DNA of 64,000 nt from Planococcus sp. APC 4015 (GTDB lineage: Bacteria > Actinomycetota > Actinomycetes > Actinomycetales > Microbacteriaceae): assembly GCA_030407505.1 (NCBI GenBank), contig JASDDH010000001.1, forward strand, positions 186,001 through 250,000. Direction: 5' to 3'. This document shows, piece after piece, positions 8,519 to 16,922 of the stretch. The notes beneath the pieces are model-generated. The model had not been told where the DNA came from. It made no database searches and was given only the letters and a program-made list of their open reading frames with translations. Made by a program: the position numbers and the translations under genes. The number at the start of each line of letters is the position of its first letter. The stretch's first letter is position 1.

Positions 8519-9604
8519 ATGATGTGGACTGACACCGGACCGACGCTCACCAGCCCCGAGTTCTGGGCGCAGATCGGCTCGTTCCTCGCCGCTGCGGGGT
8601 GGAACCTGCTGACCGTCGCCGGTATCGCGATCGGTGCGTTCGTGATCGGGTGGATCCTCAAGCTCGTCATCCGGCGCGTCGTGCGACGCATCGTCAACGG
8701 CGCGAAGAACAAGGCCGAGGTCACCGACACCATGGCCCTCGAGCGCTCGCCGCTGGCCAACGTGCGGCTCGTGCAGCGCACCCGCACGCTCGGCTCGATC
8801 CTGCAGAACATCGTGAACGTCACGATCGTGCTCGTCGCGATGCTGCTGATCGTGAACATCCTCGCGCCGAACGCCCTCGCCTCGCTCACGCTGCTCACCG
8901 CGGCGATCGGCGCCGGACTCGGCTTCGGCGCCCAGAACATCGTCAAGGACGTGCTCAACGGCATCTTCATCGTCGCCGAAGACCAGGTGGGCATCGGCGA
9001 CGTCGTCGACGTCGGCCTCGCCACCGGCATCGTCGAGTACGTCAGCGTCCGCATCACGCACATCCGCGACGTGAACGGCACGCTCTGGTACGTGCGCAAC
9101 GGCGAGATCCTGCGCATCGGCAACATGTCGCAGGGGTGGTCCCGCGTCATCATCGACCTCGCGGTGCCCGTCGACGCCGACATCGGCGAGGTCGAGACGG
9201 TGATGCTCGAGGCGGCGAAGTCGCTCGCGAAGGACCCGAAGTGGCGTTCGCGGATCCTCGAGAGCCCCGAGGTGTGGGGCCTGGAGTCGATCTCGGGCGA
9301 TGCCCTGGTCATCCGTCTGGTCATGAAGACCCGTGCCAACGCGAAGGACGACGTCGCGCGCGAGCTGCGCATGCGTCTCAAGCACGCGATCGACGAGCTG
9401 GGCATCACGCTCCCCCAGCTCAGCTCGATCATGCTGACGGGGCTCGAAGGCGCGAGCCGCGTACGGGGCGCGAACCCGCCGAGGACCAGACCGCAGCCCG
9501 TGGTCGATCCCGCCGTCGAACGTCCGGTGTGGAAGCCGAAGCGCACGTCCAAGACGAAGCCCACCCCGCCCGCGACCACCCAGGCACCCGAGGAGACACC
9601 GTGA
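8519..9604 (+). CDS. MscS-family mechanosensitive ion channel
   Basis: Membrane channel that opens under membrane tension and releases solutes during osmotic downshock. It is 361 residues from ATG 8519. Three N-terminal membrane segments end in the pore-lining helix, visible as the glycine/alanine-rich stretch LTAAIGAGLGFGAQNIVKDV. A MscS beta domain follows (DQVGIGDVVDV, then GTLWYVRNGEI), then an alpha/beta domain and a Pro/Lys/Thr-rich tail of about 50 residues. The stop overlaps the globin gene by four bases (GTGA). The role of the basic tail is unknown. Confidence 0.92.
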   Translation: MMWTDTGPTLTSPEFWAQIGSFLAAAGWNLLTVAGIAIGAFVIGWILKLVIRRVVRRIVNGAKNKAEVTDTMALERSPLANVRLVQRTRTLGSILQNIVNVTIVLVAMLLIVNILAPNALASLTLLTAAIGAGLGFGAQNIVKDVLNGIFIVAEDQVGIGDVVDVGLATGIVEYVSVRITHIRDVNGTLWYVRNGEILRIGNMSQGWSRVIIDLAVPVDADIGEVETVMLEAAKSLAKDPKWRSRILESPEVWGLESISGDALVIRLVMKTRANAKDDVARELRMRLKHAIDELGITLPQLSSIMLTGLEGASRVRGANPPRTRPQPVVDPAVERPVWKPKRTSKTKPTPPATTQAPEETP

Positions 9605-10059
9605 CGGATGCCGCCCCCCTGAGCTTCTACGACGAGATCGGCGGGCGACCGGTCTTCGAACGACTCGTCGACGTCTTCTACGACGGCGTCGCCGGCGACG
9701 ACGTCCTCCAGCCGATGTACCCCGAAGAGGATCTCGGTCCAGCCAAGCGCCGCCTGCTGATGTTCCTCGAGCAGTACTGGGGCGGCCCGACGACGTACAG
9801 CGAGGAGCGCGGACACCCCCGGCTGCGGATGCGGCACGGCCCCTTCCACGTCAACCCCGATGCCCGCGACCGTTGGCTCGCGCACATGCGCGCCGCCGTC
9901 GACGCACTCGAGCTGCCGCCGCTGCACGAGGCGACACTGTGGGACTACCTGCAGCGCGCCGCGCATGCCATGGTCAACACGTTCGAGCCCACCGGCATCG
10001 GGCCGAGTGCATCGCATCGCGGCGGACTCCCCATCCACCCGGCACCGCCCACCGCCTGA
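9601..10059 (+). CDS. glbO: Truncated haemoglobin, group II (GlbO type)
   Basis: Small haem protein of 152 residues that binds O2 and NO. Group II signatures are present: proximal His79 in RMRHGPF, Tyr40 at CD1 in QPMYPEEDL and Trp92 at G8 in ARDRWLAHM, with QYWGGPTTY before the F helix. It starts with GTG inside the mscS stop, so the two are translationally coupled. A proline-rich tail of about 20 residues follows the globin fold. The family is linked to O2/NO handling; the pairing with a mechanosensitive channel is unexplained. Confidence 0.94.
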   Translation: MTDAAPLSFYDEIGGRPVFERLVDVFYDGVAGDDVLQPMYPEEDLGPAKRRLLMFLEQYWGGPTTYSEERGHPRLRMRHGPFHVNPDARDRWLAHMRAAVDALELPPLHEATLWDYLQRAAHAMVNTFEPTGIGPSASHRGGLPIHPAPPTA

Positions 10060-10093
10060 CCCGAACGCACGCATCCACGACGAAGGAGTCGAC

Positions 10094-11749
10094 ATGACCG
10101 TGAACACCGATGTGCTCGTGATCGGCTGGGGCCTGGCGGGTCTGGTGGCCGCGGGAGAAGCCGCTGCCGCGGGCAAGCGGGTGGTCATCGTCGACCAGGA
10201 GCCCCGGACGAATCTGGGCGGACAGGCCTGGTGGTCGTTCGGCGGCCTGTTCTTCGTCGACTCCCCGGAACAGCGTCGGTTCGGGATCAGCGACTCGATC
10301 GACCTCGCCCGCCAGGACTGGTTCGGCACGGCGGGCTTCGACCGCGAGGAGGACGCCTGGCCACGCCGCTGGGCCGAGGCCTATCTGCAGTTCGCGCACC
10401 ACGAGAAGCGCGCGTGGCTGCGAGAGAAGGGCATGGGCTTCTTCCCCGTCGTCGGATGGGCCGAGCGCGGCGGCTACACCGCGACCGGGCCGGGCAACTC
10501 CGTGCCCCGCTTCCACATCACGTGGGGTACGGGTCCCGGCGTCGTGGAGCCGTTCCGCACAGCCGTCGAAGCGGGCGAGGCGGCAGGCCGCATCACGATC
10601 CTTCCCCGTCACCGCGTCGGCGCCCTCACCGTCGTGGACGGTGCCGTCACGGGCGCCACGGGAGACATCCTCGCCCCCTCCGGCACCGTGCGAGGACGCG
10701 CCTCGTCGCGGGAGGTCGTCGGTGATTTCTCCATCACGGCCGGCGCGACGCTCGTGTCGTCGGGCGGCATCGGCGGCAACCACGACCTCGTGCGCCGCAA
10801 CTGGCCGGCCCGCCTCGGAACGGCGCCGGACTCCATGATCACCGGCGTCCCCGCGTACGTCGACGGAGCGATGCTCGGCGTCAGCGAGCACGCGGGCGCC
10901 AGCGTCATCAACGGCGACCGCATGTGGCATTACGTCGAGGGCATCCGCAACTGGGATCCGATCTGGCCGGCGCACGGCATCCGGATCCTCCCCGGGCCCT
11001 CCTCCGTCTGGTTGGACGCGACGGGTCGCCGCCTGCCGGTGCCGCTGTTCCCCGGGTTCGACACCCTCGGCACGCTCGCCCACCTGCGGGCGACCGGCCA
11101 CGACCACTCGTGGTTCGTGCTCTCGCAGAAGATCATCGAGAAGGAGTTCACGCTGTCGGGCAGCGAGCAGAACCCCGACCTCACGGGCAAGGACGTCGCG
11201 CTCCTCGCGCGGTCCCGACTCGGCAAGGGGGCCGCCGGTCCGGTGCAGGCGTTCATGGACCGCGGCGAGGACTTCGTCGTGCGCGACACGCTCGAGGACC
11301 TGATCCAGGGGATGCAGGCTCTCCCGGGCGGAGAAGTGCTGGACGCCGAGCGGGTGCGATTCGAACTCGAGGCCCGTGATCGCGCGGTCGACAACGACTT
11401 CACGAAGGATGCCCAGATCGCCATGCTCCGCTCGGCGCGCGCCTACCGCGGCGATCGCCTGATCCGCACGGCTACGCCGCACCGCATCCTCGACCCCGCA
11501 GCCGGTCCGCTCATCGCGGTGAAGCTGCACGTGTTGACCCGCAAGTCGCTGGGCGGCATCGAGACGGATCTCTCGGCCCGCGCCCTCGCCCCGGGCGGTG
11601 CCGTGATGCCGGGTCTCTACGCCGCCGGCGAGGCGAGCGGGTTCGGCGGAGGCGGGATGCACGGCTACCGCGCGCTCGAAGGCACCTTCCTCGGCGGTTG
11701 CCTGTTCACGGGGCGCACGGCCGGCCGGGCGATGGCCGCCGCGGTCTAG
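10094..11749 (+). CDS. FAD-binding dehydrogenase, KstD/fumarate-reductase fold
   Basis: Flavoprotein of 551 residues in the 3-ketosteroid dehydrogenase/fumarate reductase superfamily. The FAD dinucleotide fold is seen as GWGLAG at 11-16 with the acidic end VVIVDQE. A C-terminal FAD contact reads GLYAAGEASGFGGGGMHG. It most resembles the conserved actinobacterial family of Rv0785 (from memory), whose substrate is not established, rather than a proven steroid dehydrogenase. A good ribosome site (GAAGGAG) lies six bases before ATG 10094. It follows glbO by 34 bases and could share its mRNA. Confidence 0.87.
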   Translation: MTVNTDVLVIGWGLAGLVAAGEAAAAGKRVVIVDQEPRTNLGGQAWWSFGGLFFVDSPEQRRFGISDSIDLARQDWFGTAGFDREEDAWPRRWAEAYLQFAHHEKRAWLREKGMGFFPVVGWAERGGYTATGPGNSVPRFHITWGTGPGVVEPFRTAVEAGEAAGRITILPRHRVGALTVVDGAVTGATGDILAPSGTVRGRASSREVVGDFSITAGATLVSSGGIGGNHDLVRRNWPARLGTAPDSMITGVPAYVDGAMLGVSEHAGASVINGDRMWHYVEGIRNWDPIWPAHGIRILPGPSSVWLDATGRRLPVPLFPGFDTLGTLAHLRATGHDHSWFVLSQKIIEKEFTLSGSEQNPDLTGKDVALLARSRLGKGAAGPVQAFMDRGEDFVVRDTLEDLIQGMQALPGGEVLDAERVRFELEARDRAVDNDFTKDAQIAMLRSARAYRGDRLIRTATPHRILDPAAGPLIAVKLHVLTRKSLGGIETDLSARALAPGGAVMPGLYAAGEASGFGGGGMHGYRALEGTFLGGCLFTGRTAGRAMAAAV

Positions 11750-12417
11750 ACCGAACCGGTCGATCGCACGCCGGTGAGTCCGGTGCGCACCGGTCCGCGC
11801 ACCAGAACGTGCCCACGGGTGACCGTCAGTCGAGTCCAGGCGCCCGCCGTGCGCACGGCTGCATCCTCTTCGCCCGCGATGAAGCCGAGCGCGAAGGCGG
11901 CGAACGCAGCGCCGAGCGGCAGTCCCTGCAGAGCGTCGTCCGGGCGCCCCCACACCGACGCCCGCACGGCACGCACGGCATCCTCGCCCGCGTCCTTCGG
12001 CACCGCTTCGGCGACCGCCGCGATGCCCCACTGGGCTCGCGTGGCGAGGGTCGCCGCCGAGATCGGGCTGCCCGCCGCCCAGCCGGCCTGCGGGGGCGAG
12101 ACCCCGGCCCAGGACGGCGAGCGCGCGGTGTCGGGCAGGAGGACCGCCCGGGCGTCGTCGTGCGCGGCCTGCAGCGCCGAGGCTTCGACGACCACATCGC
12201 ACACGAGTTCAGGATCCACCTCGAGCACGCGCAGTCCCAGGACTGTGGGGGTCGAATCGAACAGCCCCCGGGGAGCGAGCGGCGCGCTCGTCATGACCAA
12301 CACACCATCCGAAGCCCGAAGCCGCACGGCGCCGTCGCCGAGGGGCGTGGTGCGTCCGGCGAAGGTGAGGGCGTCGGCGGCGGCCCGGGGATCCGTGAAC
12401 AGAAGGCGCTGCGACAT
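11746..12417 (-). CDS. Conserved hypothetical protein, 223 aa
   Basis: I do not recognise this protein. It is alanine- and valine-rich, soluble, with no signal peptide or clear metal or nucleotide motif. It starts MSQRLLFTDPRAAADALTF and contains a beta-rich opening followed by a helical Ala-rich middle (AAFAAFALGFIAGEEDAAV). The start at 12417 is supported by a TAGTTT -10-like box seven bases upstream. It is divergent from tesB and convergent with the flavoprotein, whose stop it overlaps. Confidence 0.7.
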   Translation of the reverse strand: MSQRLLFTDPRAAADALTFAGRTTPLGDGAVRLRASDGVLVMTSAPLAPRGLFDSTPTVLGLRVLEVDPELVCDVVVEASALQAAHDDARAVLLPDTARSPSWAGVSPPQAGWAAGSPISAATLATRAQWGIAAVAEAVPKDAGEDAVRAVRASVWGRPDDALQGLPLGAAFAAFALGFIAGEEDAAVRTAGAWTRLTVTRGHVLVRGPVRTGLTGVRSTGSV

Positions 12418-12424
12418 CCGCCCT

Positions 12425-12430
12425 AAACTA
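12425..12430 (-). promoter_or_regulatory. -10 box for the 223-aa gene, leaderless
   Basis: TAGTTT on the minus strand, seven bases before the ATG at 12417. Confidence 0.45.
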
Positions 12431-12474
12431 CCAAGCGATGACGGCGAACCGTCGCGACGCAGATTCGGAGCCCC

Positions 12475-13374
12475 GTGACAGACGAGATCCCCACCCCGGA
12501 TACCGACTCCCCCGATGCAGTCGCGTCGTTGCTCGCGGTGCTCGATCTCGCCGCATCCGACGCCCGTACGACCGAGGACATCTTCACCGGAGTGTCCCAG
12601 GCGATGCCGCTGGGTCGCGTCTACGGCGGCCAGGTGCTCGCTCAATCGATCGTGGCGGCGTCCCGCACGCTCCCCGAGGGTCGGGCCGTGCATTCCATGC
12701 ACGGCTACTTCCTCCGGCCCGGCGACGCCTCCACGGGCATCACGTTCGCCGTGGACCGGATCCACGACGGTCGATCCTTCTCGACGCGCCGAACGCAGGC
12801 GTACCAGGAGGGCGTGCCGATCTTCTCGATGATCGCGTCTTTCCAGGACGAGGATCCGGGGTTCGAGCACCAGGCCACGATGCCTGAGGGGATCCCGGCA
12901 CCCGAGGAGCTGCCCGACATCGAGTCGCAGCTCGCCGGCCTGCATCCGATGTCGAAGCGGCTCTTCGCCGAGCGCCCCGTCGATCTGCGCCACGTTCCGT
13001 CGCCGATCTATCTGTCGGTAGAAGGAGCCCACGTGCCCGAGCAGGCCGTCTGGGTGCGGGTGAACCGCACGTTGCCGGACGATCCCGCCCTGCATCGGGC
13101 GGCGCTGGCCTACCTCAGCGACCTGACCATCCAGGAGTCGATCCTGCGCGCCCACGGCATCGCCTGGCAGACACCCGGGCTCAAGGTGGCGAGCCTGGAT
13201 CACGCCATGTGGTGGCACCGCCCCGGGCGTGTCGACGAGTGGCTGCTCTACGTGCAGGAGTCTCCGAGCGCGCGCGGGGGTCGCGGGCTCGCCAACGGGC
13301 GCATCTACTCGCGCGACGGCGCGCTGCTCGCGAGCGTGGCGCAGGAGGTCATGGTGCGGGTGCCCGACGCGTGA
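12475..13374 (+). CDS. tesB: Acyl-CoA thioesterase II
   Basis: Hydrolyses medium- and long-chain acyl-CoA to free fatty acid and CoA. It is 299 residues with the double-hotdog arrangement of TesB. The N-terminal hotdog contains GQVLAQSI and AVHSMHGYFLRPG. The C-terminal hotdog contains LAYLSDLTIQES, with the aspartate expected of the Asp-Thr-Gln catalytic set, and LDHAMWWHRP. The start GTG 12475 has GGAG six bases upstream. It is convergent with the hotdog thioesterase that follows. Confidence 0.93.
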   Translation: MTDEIPTPDTDSPDAVASLLAVLDLAASDARTTEDIFTGVSQAMPLGRVYGGQVLAQSIVAASRTLPEGRAVHSMHGYFLRPGDASTGITFAVDRIHDGRSFSTRRTQAYQEGVPIFSMIASFQDEDPGFEHQATMPEGIPAPEELPDIESQLAGLHPMSKRLFAERPVDLRHVPSPIYLSVEGAHVPEQAVWVRVNRTLPDDPALHRAALAYLSDLTIQESILRAHGIAWQTPGLKVASLDHAMWWHRPGRVDEWLLYVQESPSARGGRGLANGRIYSRDGALLASVAQEVMVRVPDA

Positions 13375-13393
13375 GGCGCCGGCAGCCCGTCGC

Positions 13394-13891
13394 TCAGCCG
13401 CGGCGCGAGAACTCGATCGGCTCCCCCACGTAGGGCTCCCATGCGGCCCGCTCCTCGCCGCTGAGCTTCAGCGGGCGGCCAGTCGCGGCATCCACCTTGA
13501 CGATGACGGCGCTCGCGCGTGCGTAGACGGTCTGACCGCCGTCGCCCGCGTTCTCCCGGGGGCTGCACACCTCGTAGCAGACCTCGATGCTCGAGCCGCC
13601 GAGCTTGCCGAACCACAGCTGCACATCGAGTGGATGCCGCTGGTACGGCACCGGCTGAAGATACTCGATCTCTTGCCGCGCGATGAGGGTGAGCACGCCG
13701 CCGGTGATGCCCGAGTCGATCACCGCGGTGCCGGGTGCGTCCTCACCGGGAAGCGGCCGCCAGAAGGCGCGCACGCGCGCCTCTTCGAGGAGCTTGAGCA
13801 TCGAGGTGTTGTTGACGTGGTTGAACGCGTCGAGATCACCCCAGCGGAGGTGGATCGGGACGTGAAGACGGATGCCGCCCGCGTCAGTCAC
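13394..13891 (-). CDS. Single-hotdog acyl-CoA thioesterase (4-HBT family)
   Basis: Thioesterase of 165 residues with the family motif RWGDLDAFNHVNNTS followed by LLEEAR. The Asp of the 4-hydroxybenzoyl-CoA thioesterase site is present as D-x-D-x3-H-V-N-N. The GTG at 13891 lies inside the end of ettA (8-base overlap), so it is the distal gene of the ettA unit. The longer frame start at 13933 would overlap ettA by 50 bases and adds unconserved residues. M. tuberculosis has a similar thioesterase near ettA (Rv2475c, from memory). Substrate unknown. Confidence 0.87.
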   Translation of the reverse strand: MTDAGGIRLHVPIHLRWGDLDAFNHVNNTSMLKLLEEARVRAFWRPLPGEDAPGTAVIDSGITGGVLTLIARQEIEYLQPVPYQRHPLDVQLWFGKLGGSSIEVCYEVCSPRENAGDGGQTVYARASAVIVKVDAATGRPLKLSGEERAAWEPYVGEPIEFSRRG

Positions 13892-15563
13892 GCGTGAGCT
13901 TGCGATAGGCCGCACGGCTCGGCTTCGCGGCATCCGGGCCCAGACGCTCGATCTTGTTCTCCTCGTACGCCTCGAAGTTGCCCTCGAACCAGTACCACTT
14001 GTCGGGCGCCTCTTCGGTGCCCTCGTAGGAGAGGATGTGAGTCGCGATGCGGTCGAGGAACCAGCGATCGTGCGTGATGACCACCGCGCAGCCGGGGAAC
14101 TCTAGGAGCGCGTTCTCGAGCGACTGCAGCGTCTCGACATCGAGGTCGTTCGTCGGCTCGTCGAGGAGGAGGAGATTGCCGCCCTCTTTCAGCGTCAGCG
14201 CGAGGTTGAGACGGTTGCGCTCACCACCGGAGAGCACTCCTGCCTTCTTCTGCTGATCGGGGCCCTTGAAGCCGAACTTGGACACGTAGGCGCGCGAGGG
14301 GATCTCGGTCTTGCCGACGGTGATGATGTCGAGGCCGTCCGAGACGACCTCCCACAGGGTCTTGTTCGGGTCGATGTTCGCCCGCGACTGGTCGACGTAG
14401 CTGATCTTGACCGTCTCGCCGATCTTGAGCACGCCGCCGTCGAGGGGCTCGAGGCCGACGATGGTCTTGAACAGGGTCGTCTTTCCGACGCCGTTCGGGC
14501 CGATGACGCCCACGATGCCGTTCGGGGGCAGCGTGAAGCTGAGGCCGTTGATGAGGGAGCGTCCGTCGAAGCCCTTCTCGAGCTTCTTCGCGTCGATCAC
14601 GATGTTGCCCAGACGCGGACCGGCGGGGATCTGGATCTCGTCGAAGTCGAGCTTGCGCGTCCGCTCCGCCTCGGAGGCCATCTCCTCGTACCGCGCGAGC
14701 CGCGCCTTGGACTTGACCTGGCGCCCCTTCGCGTTGGAGCGCACCCACTCGAGCTCTTCCTTGAGGCGCTTGGCGAGCTTCGCGTCCTTCTTGCCCTGGA
14801 CGTCGAGGCGCTGCCCCTTCTTCTCGAGATACGTCGAGTAGTTGCCCTCGTAGGGGTAGAGGTGGCCGCGGTCGACCTCGGCGATCCACTCCGCGACGTT
14901 GTCGAGGAAGTACCGGTCGTGCGTGATGGCGATGACAGCACCCTTGTAGGCCTGCAGGTGCTGCTCCAGCCACAACACGCTCTCGGCGTCGAGGTGGTTC
15001 GTGGGCTCGTCCAGGAGCAGCAGGTCGGGCTTCTGCAGGAGGAGCTTGGCGAGCGCCACGCGGCGGCGCTCACCACCCGAGAGGTTGGTGACGTCGGCGT
15101 CGGCCGGCGGTGTGCGCAGGGCGTCCATCGCCTGCTCGAGCTGGGAATCGAGGTCCCACGCGTCGGCGGCGTCGATCTCTTCCTGCAGGGTGCCCATCTC
15201 GGCCAGGAGCGCGTCGAAATCGGCATCCGGGTCGGCCATCAGCGCCGAGATCTCGTTGAAGCGGTCGAGCTTCGGCTTGATCGCGACGCCGTCCTCGATG
15301 TTCTCGAGGACGGTCTTGGAGTCATCGAGCTCGGGCTCCTGCATGAGGATGCCGACGGTGAAGCCCGGCGACAGCTTCGCCTCACCGTTGGAGGGGATGT
15401 CGAGACCCGCCATGATCTTGAGGATCGTCGATTTTCCGGCGCCGTTCGGGCCGACCATGCCGATCTTCGCCCCCGGGAGGAACGACATCGTCACGTCGTC
15501 GAGGATCAGCTTCTCGCCGACCGCCTTGCGAGCTCGGACCATCGAGTAGATGTACTCAGCCAT
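13884..15563 (-). CDS. ettA: Energy-dependent translational throttle protein EttA (ABC-F ATPase)
   Basis: Cytosolic ABC-F protein that binds the ribosomal E site and gates the first elongation steps according to ATP/ADP level. It is 559 residues with two nucleotide-binding domains. The first has GPNGAGKST near 38-46 and LSGGERRRVALA with LLLDEPTNHLD; the second has GPNGVGKTT and LSGGERNRLNLA with LLLDEPTNDLD. A basic arm and linker (residues about 245-300) lie between. There is no membrane segment. SD-like GGAG sits 10 or more bases before the ATG, with a TAGGCT box further up. Confidence 0.95.
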   Translation of the reverse strand: MAEYIYSMVRARKAVGEKLILDDVTMSFLPGAKIGMVGPNGAGKSTILKIMAGLDIPSNGEAKLSPGFTVGILMQEPELDDSKTVLENIEDGVAIKPKLDRFNEISALMADPDADFDALLAEMGTLQEEIDAADAWDLDSQLEQAMDALRTPPADADVTNLSGGERRRVALAKLLLQKPDLLLLDEPTNHLDAESVLWLEQHLQAYKGAVIAITHDRYFLDNVAEWIAEVDRGHLYPYEGNYSTYLEKKGQRLDVQGKKDAKLAKRLKEELEWVRSNAKGRQVKSKARLARYEEMASEAERTRKLDFDEIQIPAGPRLGNIVIDAKKLEKGFDGRSLINGLSFTLPPNGIVGVIGPNGVGKTTLFKTIVGLEPLDGGVLKIGETVKISYVDQSRANIDPNKTLWEVVSDGLDIITVGKTEIPSRAYVSKFGFKGPDQQKKAGVLSGGERNRLNLALTLKEGGNLLLLDEPTNDLDVETLQSLENALLEFPGCAVVITHDRWFLDRIATHILSYEGTEEAPDKWYWFEGNFEAYEENKIERLGPDAAKPSRAAYRKLTRD

Positions 15564-15603
15564 GCGTGTGCCGCTCTCCTAGATCTCGGGACGTCAGCCC
15601 CCC

Positions 15604-15609
15604 AGCCTA
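15604..15609 (-). promoter_or_regulatory. Possible -10 box for ettA
   Basis: TAGGCT on the minus strand, 40 bases before the ettA ATG, leaving a short leader that contains the CTAGGAGAG ribosome site. Confidence 0.4.
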
Positions 15610-15624
15610 CCGGCCGCCGGGCGG

Positions 15625-16143
15625 TCACCAGTCGATCGACCGCGTGGTGCCGATGAGACAGCCGCCTTCGGCGAGCGCGGGGACGACGACCGCGACCGGG
15701 TCGCCCGTCGCGGGACCGACCTGGCCCACGAGGCACTCGCCTTGCCACAGCACCGAGAACATGAGGCTCTCGGCGCGGTTGCCCACCGTCGAGGTGTCGT
15801 TCGTCACCTGCATCGCCGTCTTGTCGAACCCGACCGCCGTCAGGGCATCGATGTAGGCACGGCCGGACGCGTTGTCGGGCCCGCTCCAGACCGACGTCAC
15901 GACCTGAGCGAACAGCGGCAGGTTGTCCTGCGCCGTGCCGTCGGCGACGAACACCGGTGCCGAGGACGTCGGCGATGCCGAGGGCGCAGCCGACGTCGCC
16001 GCCGTAGATTCGGCGGCCGTCGGTGACGGGCTCGGAGCGGGCGCCGTGCACCCGCTCAGCACCACAGCGAGCACGAGCGCCCCGAGTGCGGAAGCCGCAT
16101 GCGTGACGCGCCGCGCGCGGAGGGGCTCGGGGCGTCGGGACAC
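15625..16143 (-). CDS. Putative lipoprotein, 172 aa
   Basis: Secreted, probably lipid-anchored protein of unknown function. An Arg-rich n-region, a hydrophobic run and the lipobox VVLSGC (Cys32) are clear. A 30-residue Ser/Thr/Pro/Ala linker follows, then a compact domain of about 105 residues with two cysteines (in GECLVGQ and GGCLIGT) that could form a disulfide. It starts with GTG, with TAGACT six bases upstream. It sits between ssb and ettA on the same strand but with its own promoter signal. Confidence 0.82.
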   Translation of the reverse strand: MSRRPEPLRARRVTHAASALGALVLAVVLSGCTAPAPSPSPTAAESTAATSAAPSASPTSSAPVFVADGTAQDNLPLFAQVVTSVWSGPDNASGRAYIDALTAVGFDKTAMQVTNDTSTVGNRAESLMFSVLWQGECLVGQVGPATGDPVAVVVPALAEGGCLIGTTRSIDW

Positions 16144-16149
16144 GGGGAG

Positions 16150-16155
16150 AGTCTA
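16150..16155 (-). promoter_or_regulatory. -10 box for the lipoprotein gene, leaderless
   Basis: TAGACT on the minus strand, six bases before the GTG at 16143. Confidence 0.5.
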
Positions 16156-16185
16156 GGGGCCGACGCCCCGAGCGATCCTGGGAGC

Positions 16186-16701
16186 TCAGAAGGGAGCGAC
16201 CCCGGCGAGCTCGCTGTCGGCCGTCTCGCCCGGCGTCGCCCACTCGGTGAGCGACGACGCGTCGACCGGGGCAGCCGCGGCTTCCGGCTCGGCTCGGGTC
16301 GCCCACCCGTCGTCTGTCGACGGTTCTGCTGCTGCGGTCGGTCGAGCGGACTTCGTGAACGTCGTCGTCCCCCAGCGCAGGTCGTGGCCGATCGCGTCGG
16401 CCTCGATCTCGGCATCGGCGCCCTGCTTGACGCCGTTGTCCCATGCCTTGACCCGCACCGTGCCGCTCAGGATCACGCGATCGCCCTTGCTGATCGAGCG
16501 GTAGGCGTGGTCTGCGAGCCCTCGGAAGAGCGTCACGGAGTACCAGTTGGTGTGACCGTCGATCCAGGACGACGTCTCCCGGTCCCACCGTCGCTCCGTG
16601 CTCGCGACGCGGAACTTCGTCAGCGACACCCCCGCGGGGGTCAGTTTGAGCTCGGGCGGGGTCGCCACGTTGCCCGTCACGGTGATCATCGTCTCGTTCA
16701 T
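16186..16701 (-). CDS. ssb: Single-stranded DNA-binding protein, SsbB-like paralogue
   Basis: OB-fold protein of 171 residues that coats single-stranded DNA. The core (residues about 1-115) has ITVTGNVATPPEL, FRVASTERRW and WYSVTLFRGLA. The tail is Ala/Glu-rich and ends GVAPF rather than the DDDIPF-like acidic tip through which the main SSB recruits partners. Together with its place beside ettA (as Rv2478c beside Rv2477c, from memory), this marks it as the second SSB, not the replicative one next to rpsF/rpsR. AGAGG lies seven bases before the ATG. Two hairpins precede it. Confidence 0.92.
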   Translation of the reverse strand: MNETMITVTGNVATPPELKLTPAGVSLTKFRVASTERRWDRETSSWIDGHTNWYSVTLFRGLADHAYRSISKGDRVILSGTVRVKAWDNGVKQGADAEIEADAIGHDLRWGTTTFTKSARPTAAAEPSTDDGWATRAEPEAAAAPVDASSLTEWATPGETADSELAGVAPF

Positions 16702-16716
16702 GCTGCATCCTCTCGT

Positions 16717-16731
16717 CGGAGACCGTCTCCG
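16717..16731. promoter_or_regulatory. Small hairpin next to the ssb ribosome site
   Basis: CGGAGA / TCTCCG (16717-16722 with 16726-16731) around CCG. It lies a few bases upstream of the AGAGG ribosome site of ssb on the minus strand, and could affect access to it. Confidence 0.4.
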
Positions 16732-16737
16732 GTTCAG

Positions 16738-16772
16738 GCGGCGACGCCCGGGTACCCGCCGGGCGTCGCCGC
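16738..16772. promoter_or_regulatory. 14-bp perfect hairpin in the ssb leader
   Basis: Left arm 16738-16751, right arm 16759-16772, seven-base loop. It stands about 40 bases before the ssb ATG and 150 bases before the divergent 88-aa gene. No gene reads into it from the ssb direction, so it is not an ordinary end-of-gene terminator. An attenuator, an mRNA stabiliser or a protein site are possible. Confidence 0.5.
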
Positions 16773-16867
16773 TGCCACGAGGATGCCGCTGCGAGGACTC
16801 GCCGGGGTCGGGCATCGACGCATCTGTGGAGACCGCGCGCCAATTCGGCTCTGGGGAGGAGGCTTCG

Positions 16868-16889
16868 CCTCCGATCGCCGTGTCGGAGG
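16868..16889. promoter_or_regulatory. Inverted repeat upstream of the 88-aa gene
   Basis: CCTCCGA (16868-16874) and TCGGAGG (16883-16889) with an eight-base spacer. It lies just upstream of a TATCTT -10-like box at 16897-16902, so it could be an operator. Confidence 0.35.
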
Positions 16890-16922
16890 TCGCAGCTATC
16901 TTCGAATCAGAAGGGAACCCGA

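Noticed and set aside
7639..10329. 896-residue minus-strand open frame opposite the kinase, regulator, mscS and globin genes
   Set aside because: Composition is that of an antisense frame (Arg, Ser and Ala runs), and the plus strand carries four clear families.
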